A stretch of 64,000 bases of DNA from Jaapia argillacea MUCL 33604. Lineage: Eukaryota > Basidiomycota > Agaricomycetes > Jaapiales > Jaapiaceae. The position numbers and the translations under genes are program-made. The notes beneath the pieces were generated by a model. It was not told the origin of the DNA. It saw only the letters and a list, made by a program, of their open reading frames with translations, and ran no database searches. Where the stretch lies: the NCBI GenBank assembly GCA_000697665.1, contig KL197725.1:694132-758131 (forward strand). The letters run 5' to 3'. Every line of letters starts with the position of its first letter. The stretch's first letter is position 1. Below, one piece after another: positions 25,721 through 35,102 of the stretch.

Positions 25721-26023
25721 GATTTGGCGAGTTGGGTGCAGTTCTTCAATGGCGGCAGACCAACATAACAGATAAGGGGACGGCGCCTTACAGATCCCTG
25801 GATTGCAATGACCTTAATCAGAACCTTTCAACGACAAAGCTAGCGATCCCAGCTCGCTTCTGGTGCTCCGGGTGATCCTGTGAAGCCATCCACGATTCAA
25901 CGTCCGCGGCACTCGCGAAACCTCACTTTTGTGACTTATTTCAGTGGTCTTCAACGACACGCAAACGGTTCAAGAGAACAGTTCTTCAGAGGTTGTAAAA
26001 GAGCGAGTAGGCGATTGGTGATG

Positions 26024-26081
26024 TTTATGACTTTCACAAATTCTCATCCACAGAGCATAATGATATCGAGAAAGTCATAAA
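26024..26081 (+). promoter_or_regulatory. Inverted-repeat module upstream of kinase copy 3
   Basis: TTTATGACTTTC at 26024-26035 and GAAAGTCATAAA at 26070-26081 form a perfect 12-nt inverted repeat with a 34-nt spacer. The TATA position is degraded here (TTGTAAAAGAG near 25994 instead of ATATAAAAGAG in unit 2), which could weaken the promoter. Confidence 0.55.
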
Positions 26082-26877
26082 AATCCTCAAAGCATGGAAG
26101 TAGGCTCTTTCAAAAACTCAAAGCGTTCAATCTACCGGGATAGAAACGCTGGTGGGATGTGGTTAGGACGAAGGTGGTGTTAAGGGAATATATATCCACA
26201 CGTAGTGGATTGACTGACCTGCCATCGAGCAGCTGATACATTGCATGGCTCGCGATACGGAACCAGCAACCGTGCAGGATCATGAGGTGAGTGGCCACCC
26301 ATATTTCGGAGTCCCAGAATCGCGCCCTATAATATTTAGTTATAGATCCGACTTCAAAAAGGGTGCTTTTATCCAGCTGGAGAGGCCATCCTTGATTCGA
26401 GGTGTAAAAACGATGGAAGGTGGAAGTATATGACAAAAGATTATCCGCATTAATGAGGTTGATCGGTCGGAGCGGGAAAGAGGTCTGACCATGGTTCCAA
26501 CTTTGGTCAGCGACTGCCACAGGCCAAGGCCACACGACCGTCGTTCTTGTGCTCTGGCTCTCAATTTCCTGCTCATCTCATGGAGAAATTCCTCTATTCA
26601 AGGTACTGCATCGGATGGTATCCAGCCAGTTCAGGGGCCATCTCCAAAATGGAACTCGAATCAGGTATGTGGGCGCTCGGCGGCGTGGAAACAACGTTCA
26701 TTCAAGGTCTAATCATAACCTCATCACATCTTGCATTCTTTCCAGCCGGTAAACAGGGAGGACTCAACGTTCTGACACGTTGAATCCCTGGGTCCATACG
26801 TCCGCTCACTCTCCTCCCTCCATTTATCGACCCCTGACCCAAGTTCCTGGAGAGTGCAAATCGGAGTCGACCAGGAC

Positions 26878-29222
26878 ATGCCACTCCGCCACAGACTTGA
26901 CGACGAGCGTGAACACGGTAGCGGTGCGGAGGCCAAGGGACTAGGTGGCGACACCAGTGATGGTACGTTCGACAACTCAAACGTCAGTTGCTTCCTCGAA
27001 TAATCGTCTTTGGGTCAAGTCGATTCGTCGACCGCGCGTACGCTTGTTGAGAGGTGATTTCGTTCGTGTTTTACTCTGCCACCACCTCGCCACTCACCTC
27101 TGGAACGTGGATAGGTTGTTGACCGTCTATCGAACTTTACGGCGGTGGCAATTATCGCGTGCCAGACCTTCCGACGAAGACAACGACGAGGTTCTCAAAG
27201 ATTTCGTGGCGTTGTACCAGACAGTTATTGGAAGCCGCCCATGTCGCCATGCCGTATTGGATTTGCAAGGAGAAGATACAATCTCCATTCTTGATCTTCT
27301 CTTGCGGGAATGTCTTTTCTTGAGTGATTACGAGGAACACCCTACTGAATGATCTCACAGATAGTGGATGAATGGCTGTGGCTCATGCCTTTCTCCAATA
27401 GGCAATTTCTCGAGAAACACACCCATCGACTTCTTGTCCGGCGTTCTCAAGGAGACCATAGTGATTTCCCCCTGTCCTTGTTCATCGCTGGCCTCGAATG
27501 TGACAATAACCCAGTCGGGGCTGGAGGATTGGCCGACGTTCATCAAGGTCACTATGCGGGGGACCTGGTGGCGGTAAAATGTGTCAGGCTGTTTGTAAAT
27601 CCGCCGGATAGGCTTCTCAGGGCCAAACAGGTGCGATCATGTCCCTTGCATTCCGTCTGATTTCCTAACATATCCTTTATGAAGGCCGTTTTGGCTGAAA
27701 CAATGATTTGGCGTTCGTTGAAGCACGAATATATCCTGCCACTAATCGGGGTTGACAAATCCCGCTTTGGTGGCACCGTGTACATGGTATCGCCGTGGAT
27801 GAAGCATGGCGATATAAACAATTTCGTGTCTACCCACGACCCTACACCTGAGCGAGTCAATGTTCTGGTAAGTCCACATCACTAGCTCTCATCCTTTCTT
27901 CTGTCTTCATACCGTTTTATAACAGCTCTTCGAGGTGGCGAAGGCTTTGGAGTACCTCCACGATCGAGATGTCGTGCACGGTGACCTACGGGGTGTGAGT
28001 TTTCCTACTCTGTCTTGTTCCGAGTGACCCTGACCTCAACCCAGGGAAATATTCTAATAGATGATGATTGCCATGTTCGCGTCGCGGACTTCGGAATGTC
28101 AACATTTGCTGGTGTATCACAACCATCTAATTTGGGAGGAACTCTTCGATGGATGGCTCCAGAGTTGTTTTCAACTACTCCCACCATTAATCGCACTTCT
28201 GCGGTGGACGTATATGCGTTCGCTATGCTGTGCTACGAGGTCAATCTCTCCGATTTGTATGATCCGCAATCGTTGACCGTAATTCAACATTTGTGGAAAT
28301 AGGTCTATCTCAGAGGTCATCCCTTCCCAGCCCTTATTTTGGATCCCCAAATCTGGACGGGAGTAATCAATGGGGAGCGACCTGAGCGTTCCTTATTGAT
28401 CTCGTGCGGAAGAGACATGTCGGAGGACTTGTGGGGCCTTGTCATTCAATGCTGGGCCTCATCACCGAGTTCTCGCCCTTCAGCATCCTCAATCTGCGCA
28501 AAAATGCCCTCATTTGGGCGGGAACGACCATCCAGTGAAACTTCAGGATTTGCGCGGGGAGTAATGGGCCAAGGAAGAGGGGAAAGCCTTCCACTGTCCG
28601 CCGCTGGAGGAGTAAGTTCACCTGCCGAGTTTCGTCCACAGTCAACTTTGTCGTCATCTGTGAGGAACTTTGAATTGGACGAAGATGTAACTCGGACTAT
28701 CACTGCCTTCGATCGACGCAGCATCCCCTCTTCTGGTACACGTGATTCCGGAACCTCGCCTCCGCCCCTCTCTTTGCCTCATGAATCCAACCCACCCCCA
28801 GCATCCCACACGATGGACAGGGATGATCGTCATTCGCGAAGTCTTTTCGGAGAGTGTATCTCCCAATCCCCTCCTACCACGCGAGACTCCGCCCATAACT
28901 CAAGCAGTTCTGCCAGCACGCAAAGCTCACAATCGACAGGACCCCATCCTCAATTCCCCGAACACCAAGCCTCGGATACCGATTCTACAACTGCAACTCC
29001 CACTGCATCTTCACCTACGTCCCCGATCTCCCCATCAGGGGGCCAAAACTACCTATGGCACCTCAACGAGAAGTGCGTTCACTCAGGCGGGAAAATCTCC
29101 ATCGAGTGGGAGTACAACCATGAGGGTGAGCCCCATATGGGCGTGCATCACGCCATGTGTTTCGGTGCGCCCACCGTTTTCGAATTATACTCAAAACACA
29201 AACTCACAGCTCTGTCTGCCTA
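26878..29222 (+). CDS. TKL-like protein kinase copy 3, dsRNA-binding part lost
   Basis: The chosen start (MPLRHRLDDEREHG) matches copies 2 and 4. The kinase domain (about 27490-28510) looks complete: VGAGGLADVHQG, VAVKCVR, HGDLRG/GNILIDD, ADFGMST, RWMAPELF. The Ser/Pro-rich linker is also open. dsRBD A starts (YLWHLNEKCVHSGGKISIEW, from about 29050). A one-base difference near 29172 relative to copy 2 shifts the frame, so translation ends at 29222. The distal half of the domain survives out of frame up to about 29335. dsRBD B is absent, replaced by foreign sequence from about 29342. The product would be a kinase without a working dsRNA-binding module: either a pseudogene in progress or a sensor-less kinase. 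Confidence 0.65.
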
Positions 29223-29754
29223 GTAAAAACCCACAACTCTCCGCGGAAACTACTCGGCGAAGGGAAAGCAAGTCGCAAGCAAGCTGCTAGGGAGCTGGCA
29301 GCGCGCCAAGTGTATCAATTAATTGATTGGTCTCGATTTTCGATTCTACCTGTTTCTGGCTGAACCCCCGTGGGAAAATGTCAAGAACATCACACTTCGG
29401 GTCGTTACAGGGAATAACCACGTGAATCGGTAGCGGCGCCCGAGCGCCAGTGTCCCCGACTCCTTGTGTCTAATAGTTGGTGGAGCTTGCGACACCGAAT
29501 ATACCAGGTCGTCCAAAATCCCGTTGATGACTCAGCGACCCGGCTTGCGGTTGTTTGGCCGCGAGCCATGCGTGAGAAGTATATACTGAAACGAGTCAAC
29601 CGTGAGCTATGCGTGAGACTCTTCTGCCCGTTTCGAAAACTCTCAGTATCAGGCTCTGATTCGGAGAATATACACCTCATCTGAGTCATTCTTACTGAGG
29701 GTCTATTCCAGATTAGATACCTCATTCACAGACAGCCCTATTGACTTGGTTATG

Positions 29755-30835
29755 TTTTTATCAATTGGCCCTCTTCCTCTTTCCTCCCTCTCCTTCTCCC
29801 TTATTCCCTGCCATCTGCTCCCTTCCTCCCCACCATTGATTTGTTCCCTTATACTTTCCTCCACCCTCCATCTCCTCTATCCNNNNNNNNNNNNNNNNNN
29901 NNNNNNNNNNNNNNNNNNNNNNNNNNNNNNNNNNNNNNNNNNNNNNNNNNNNNNNNNNNNNNNNNNNNNNNNNNNNNNNNNNNNNNNNNNNNNNNNNNNN
30001 NNNNNNNNNNNNNNNNNNNNNNNNNNNNNNNNNNNNNNNNNNNNNNNNNNNNNNNNNNNNNNNNNNNNNNNNNNNNNNNNNNNNNNNNNNNNNNNNNNNN
30101 NNNNNNNNNNNNNNNNNNNNNNNNNNNNNNNNNNNNNNNNNNNNNNNNNNNNNNNNNNNNNNNNNNNNNNNNNNNNNNNNNNNNNNNNNNNNNNNNNNNN
30201 NNNNNNNNNNNNNNNNNNNNNNNNNNNNNNNNNNNNNNNNNNNNNNNNNNNNNNNNNNNNNNNNNNNNNNNNNNNNNNNNNNNNNNNNNNNNNNNNNNNN
30301 NNNNNNNNNNNNNNNNNNNNNNNNNNNNNNNNNNNNNNNNNNNNNNNNNNNNNNNNNNNNNNNNNNNNNNNNNNNNNNNNNNNNNNNNNNNNNNNNNNNN
30401 NNNNNNNNNNNNNNNNNNNNNNNNNNNNNNNNNNNNNNNNNNNNNNNNNNNNNNNNNNNNNNNNNNNNNNNNNNNNNNNNNNNNNNNNNNNNNNNNNNNN
30501 NNNNNNNNNNNNNNNNNNNNNNNNNNNNNNNNNNNNNNNNNNNNNNNNNNNNNNNNNNNNNNNNNNNNNNNNNNNNNNNNCTCTCCCTACCCCCTCCTCC
30601 TCCCTCCCTCCTCTCTACCTATACCTCCATGATCCTTCCCTTACTCTTCCTTTCCCTATCATACTTCAACTCCCACTCTCTCATCCTCACACTCTCCTTT
30701 CACTTACTCCCTTACCCCCTACTCTGCCCCATGGTCATTTACCTACCTCTTCCCCCCCTGTCTTCTTCCTGCTTTTCCACTCACCTCTTCTCTTCCCTTT
30801 CTTCTGATGGCTTCTCCCCCACATCAGATTTGTCT
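29755..30835 (+). repeat. Polypyrimidine (C/T-only) tract around the gap
   Basis: About 125 bp before and 250 bp after the gap are nearly pure C+T on the plus strand (CCTCTTCCTCTTTCCTCCC and similar), with occasional A and rare G. The long open frames over it are an artefact of low complexity. Such mirror-like homopyrimidine DNA can form triplexes and is a usual cause of assembly breaks. Confidence 0.8.
29883..30580. other. Assembly gap, 698 N
   Basis: Unknown bases inside the polypyrimidine tract. The true length may differ from 698. Confidence 0.99.
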
Positions 30836-31407
30836 CATGTACTGTAATGCTTGTAATGCATTTACCCTCTCTGATTATCACTGTTTCCAGCATTTGAAAG
30901 AAATCCACAGTTTATATCCAGGTAGGTCATCAAAGCTAGAATTCCAAGCTCCACGACAGATGAGGGTTTACCCTCATAAAATACATAGTTTTTCCATGAC
31001 CACGCCTTCTCGCAATGCATGATCACCCCCAACACGAATGTTTTTAGTTACGCAACACCAGCTGAATACCATTAGATACAAATCAACAGGCTTGGGATAG
31101 GTATACAACGAGTCTGGGATTTACGCGTGGTTTTGGCCATGAGGTACAATGTGCACGAAAGGGCGACATCAGATGTTTGGGATCTCTTCGACCTCCCCAC
31201 ATAGCCCTTCCCCCATCTACCATATAACGACACCCGGTCGGAAAGAGGACATGCTGTTCGAACACTTTCGCGACCGTAGAGGACTGTTTGAGCATGAGCG
31301 GATTTGGCATAGTGACTTGAACGATGAACAGGATGAATGCTGAACGGATGAACGATGATATGGGCAAACTCGGGGCATCCGATGGTTTCATAGGATTGTC
31401 CAAGTGA

Positions 31408-32055
31408 TCACAGAGCGCAACAAAAGTGCCCGACAACACCTGAGGCATGGGACTCCACAAGAAAATACCCATCAACAAAACGGCAAACAACCGAGCCCAG
31501 CACCTGGAAACGTCTACACTTCACACAATCATGAGGACGGACAGTCAAATATTGACCCAACCAAAGCTCCACGGATGCAGAAGTGTCCCAAATGAACGGA
31601 AAGAACGAAGGGAAATACAATGGATCATAGAACAAGGGATACTCATCGATGTCATGCCACTCGTCTTGGACAGGAACCGAAAGCTCTGAATCCAAAACCC
31701 GGGCAACAGAACAGGGCTGCTTGGGTGCGAGAGATATGGACATTGAACTGGTTGAACGTTGAACAGATGAACTTGTGGACACGAATATCTGAGGCGTTGT
31801 GGATAATCTGTATGCGTAGAGGAATGCCACAAAGATGTCGATGCATGAACCAATGCATCCGCGAGCCCAGACACAGCTGAGAGTGATCCAAATGACGTAG
31901 GATCTAGACCACTTTCCCACGACTTTTCGTCTGGTACAGAGTGGCTGTCGTTTGCGGGGTACAGAGGCCCTTTCCTCACTTTGTGAGGAGTCGGGGACGA
32001 CATCACTGGCAGAGAAATGGAGGACGTTCAGCCTGTACAGCGTACATGACAACAT
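31408..32055 (-). other. Unrecognised 215-codon open frame in the insert
   Basis: A continuous minus-strand frame, MLSCTLYRLNVLHFSAS..., crosses the right edge of the insert. Its middle has a hydrophobic segment (SYVIWITLSCVWARGCIGSC) and an acidic, aromatic stretch (DEWHDIDEYPLFYDPLYF). I recognise no family. A second minus-strand frame at 31083-31490 overlaps it. The frame starts in the conserved unit sequence, so it may be fortuitous. Confidence 0.25.
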
Positions 32056-32219
32056 CAGACGATTTCATTACCCTGTACTCATCAAGGACTGATACATGAT
32101 GTATTATATATCTCATCGCCAACGTATAAATCAAGAAACAGTCATTCCCAGTTACTCGGGCACCTCCCTCGTCGCTACCCTAGACCAACCAAATGTCGAC
32201 CGTCTTGATCAGCGCCAAG

Positions 32220-33940
32220 CCTCTTCATCTCCAAATCTAATCGACATCAGCCAAGCTCATGACCTTCCGTGCCCCACTCCCTCTTCGTCTTGCCAATCCT
32301 TGTTCGCCTCAGGCCTCAGGTCGGACACCCCTGCAAACTCGACCAAAATCGGCAGTTCAAAGCTTCGACCCAAAAGTAACTCCCATGCTGGGGCCGGTAC
32401 TCATGCTGCCAGAGTCCAAGGGTTCCACAACGATACCGTCCGCCTTGCCAAAACTATTGTGACCCAACAACATCTTCACTCCTCGCAGTTAGAGGCACCT
32501 CGTGTTCCCGGTCGTCCCGGAATGGCGTATGTCGACAGGAACAGCAAAAACCACTCCAAATAAACTGCCTCGGCTCTGGAGACGTCAACGACTTCCCATT
32601 CCGCTGAGGCGATCAGCGCAACCATCGCACACATCTGCTCATCGAATGAAGTCAAAGTATGATCAATCGTGACTTGAAAGGGAATCAAAGTGGGAACGCT
32701 TACCGTCACGACCATCCAATGCCCATTGGCGCCAGCGTTGCCCAGATTCGGAAGCAGTAGGGGCCCCCTCGGGCAGCAACGTGGCGTCCTGACTGTCATC
32801 GTCAGATCGGTCTTCACCACTTCAAAAACCACCTTCAACCACACACTTGTTTCTGTCGGATCGGTTTCCGCGGTCCCGTCGACCATTTGCATCAATACCA
32901 CCAATTTCGTCACGGGCCAAGGGCAAATATACGGTGACTAACTTCGTGTCAGGGATTCCTGATCGTCTGAGCTGGAGTAGTATACTGTTCAAATGGGGTG
33001 TTCACGAGCATCAGCCAAGGTCAAGGTTAAACAAAGAACGGTAGTCGATGAAAAACAGAACGAATTCATGAATAATGAAAACCACGTATTTGCGGAAGGA
33101 ATCGAAGATGAATGAAAGGCCAAGATGAGCACTCACCCCTTTGTTAAGGCGTTAGGCCAATCATGCGTAATAACCCTCAACAAAAACACAGCAGGAAGCC
33201 CCCCAGTCGGAGTCGGGCGTTGGGGTGTGAAGAAGTTGTGTTCTAAACCAAACAAGGGTGGCGACCATATCGACCTATTAGGATCAATGAAACGGGCGAT
33301 GGGAGAACAAGCGAACCTTGAAAAGTAACGACACCCTTTTCCAACAACTCTGGACATCACTCTTTCCATACCTGCATGGATTCAGTGCATATAAAAAATA
33401 TTAGCACCCCATCATCACGTTCATAGCCTCCTGGACAGATGAACAAGACTTGCGATTTGACCCATATCTACAACTACCTCTCTATCCTGGACGATGAATC
33501 TCAAGTCCGACGATGCGAACCTCGTCGCGAGAGACACTAGCGGTACCGATACAACCTCCTACATCTATGACGTGACTTGAAAGTGGGAGTGACGCCCAGT
33601 CGAAAGCTTTAGGCGGTGGGGACAATGTGAATTTTACAAAGGCGGTGAAGAGATACGAAAGACTGACCATCCATCGCCCCTCCTCACCTACTGCCAACTA
33701 CCACTTCCGACCATCGCGCGCCGAACTCTTCATCCACCCTATTTTCCCATCTTCTTCCAACCACGCAAAGAACTCCGTGACCGTCCCAAATGCAGTGTTG
33801 AATGGTGATCTGTTGGGACGTGTGAATGAGGTTTCGATGCGGTAGAATCAGTTGTAGCTGATGCTATTGCAGGTGCCTTGGAAGTTGATGAACAGTAGGC
33901 CACAGGTTCAGTCGACGACGGCTTCCATCGAGTGCCAGGA
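32220..33940 (-). pseudogene. O-methyltransferase 3' fragment, copy b
   Basis: Second decayed copy of the O-methyltransferase 3' two thirds. Visible pieces are SKPHSHVPTDHH near 33820, PKAFDWASLPLSSHVIDVGG near 33560-33610, FFTPQRPTPTGGLPAVFLLRVITHDWPNA near 33140-33240, LLLPNLGNAGANGHWM near 32720-32770 and SAEWEVVDVSRAE near 32590. The SAM motif is better kept than in copy a, but frames are broken and all 5' exons are missing. It lies convergent to kinase copy 3, as in the other units. Confidence 0.75.
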
Positions 33941-34249
33941 TCCTGGGATTTGGCGAGCCGGGCGCGGTTCTTCAATGGCGGCAGACGAACATAACAGACA
34001 AAGGGGCGGTGCCCTACAGATCCCTGGGTCGCAATGACCTTAACCAGAACCTTTGAGCGACAAAGTTAGCGATCTCAGCTCGCTTCTGGTGCTCCGGGTG
34101 ATCCTGTGAAGCCGTCCACGATTCAACGTCCGCGGCACTCGCGAAACCTCACTTTTATCAAGTACTTATTTCAGTGGTCTTCAACGATATGCAAACGGTT
34201 CAAGAGAACAGTTCTTCAGAGGTAGTAAAAGAGCAGGCGATTGGTGATG

Positions 34250-34307
34250 TTTATGACTTCCACAAATTCTCATCCACAGAGCATAACGACATCGAGAAAG
34301 TCATAAA
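34250..34307 (+). promoter_or_regulatory. Inverted-repeat module upstream of kinase copy 4
   Basis: TTTATGACTTCC at 34250-34261 and GAAAGTCATAAA at 34296-34307 form an 11-of-12 inverted repeat with a 34-nt spacer. The TATA position reads GTAGTAAAAGAG, weaker than in copies 1 and 2. Confidence 0.55.
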
Positions 34308-35102
34308 AATCCTCAAAACATGAAGGTGGGCTCTTTCAAAAACTCAAAGTGTTCAATCTACCGGGATAGAAACGCTAGTGGGATGTGGTTAGGGCAAAGG
34401 TGGTGTCAAGGGAATATATGTCCACACGTAGTGGATTGACTGACCTGCCATGGAGCAGCTGATACATTACATGGTTCGCGATACGGAAGCAGTAACCATG
34501 CAGGATCTTGAGGTGAGTGGTCACGTATACTTCGCTCACTTTGGAATCCCAGAATCGCGCGGGATAATATTTAGTTGTAGATCCGACTTCAAAAAGGGTG
34601 CTTTCACCCAGCTGGAGGGGCCATCCTTAATTCGAGGTATAAAAACGATGGAAGGTGGAAGTATGACAAAAGTTTATCCGCATCAACGAGGTTGATCGGT
34701 CGGAGCGGGAAAGAGGTCTGACCAGGATTCCAACTTTGGTCACCGGCTGCCACAAGCCAAACGTCGTCCTTGTGCCCTAGCTCTCAATTTCCTGCTCATC
34801 TCATGGAGAAATTCCTCTATTCAAGGTACTGTATCGAATGGCATCCAGTCAGTTCAGGGGCCATCTCCAAAATGGTACCTCGAACCAGGTGTGTGGGCGC
34901 TCGGCGGCGTGGAAACAACGTTCATTCAAGGTCTAATCATAATCTCATCACATCTTGCATTCTTTCCAGCCGGTAAACAGGGAGGACTCAACGTTCTGAC
35001 ACGTTGAAACCCTGGGTCCACACGTCCGCTCACTCTCCTTCCTCCATTTGTCGACACCTGGCCCAAGGTTCCTGGAGAGTGCAAATTGGAGTCGACCAGG
35101 AC

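Larger units (their letters stand above)
19850..25800. repeat. Tandem repeat unit 2 (kinase copy 2 + O-methyltransferase 3' fragment)
   Basis: First of three direct repeat units. Similarity to units 3 and 4 starts near 19850 (GACCTTAACCA, then TTCTGGTGCTCCG), runs through the TATA/inverted-repeat module, a ~900-bp leader and the kinase gene, and continues into a minus-strand O-methyltransferase fragment ending near 25670. A further ~130 bp is shared only with unit 3. Frequent single-base differences between units indicate that the duplications are not very recent. Confidence 0.75.
29342..32016. mobile_element. Unclassified insertion in kinase copy 3
   Basis: This block has no counterpart in units 2 and 4, whose similarity stops at about 29341 and resumes at about 32016 (AGGACGTTCAG). 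Near its ends lies a 13-nt inverted repeat: GTCCCCGACTCCT at 29452-29464 and AGGAGTCGGGGAC at 31986-31998, each flanked by a CCAGT-like word on the outer side. That would fit terminal inverted repeats of a DNA transposon, although the left copy lies ~100 bp inside the block. No transposase was recognised; the gap hides part of the interior. A deletion replaced by filler DNA is the alternative. Confidence 0.4.
25801..34010. repeat. Tandem repeat unit 3 (kinase copy 3, foreign insert, O-methyltransferase fragment b)
   Basis: Second direct repeat unit. It matches units 2 and 4 over its promoter and kinase part (25801 to about 29341) and again from about 32016 to the end. The middle ~2.7 kb (29342-32016), including a 698-base gap, is unrelated and replaces the end of the kinase gene. 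Without the insert the unit would be about 5.5 kb. Confidence 0.75.

Noticed and set aside
29405-29725. Solo LTR at the left end of the insert
   Set aside because: No matching TG...CA ends, no flanking duplication and no internal retroelement remains were found.
29746-30807. 353-codon open frame through the gap
   Set aside because: It consists of low-complexity pyrimidine sequence and N positions; there is no real coding signal.
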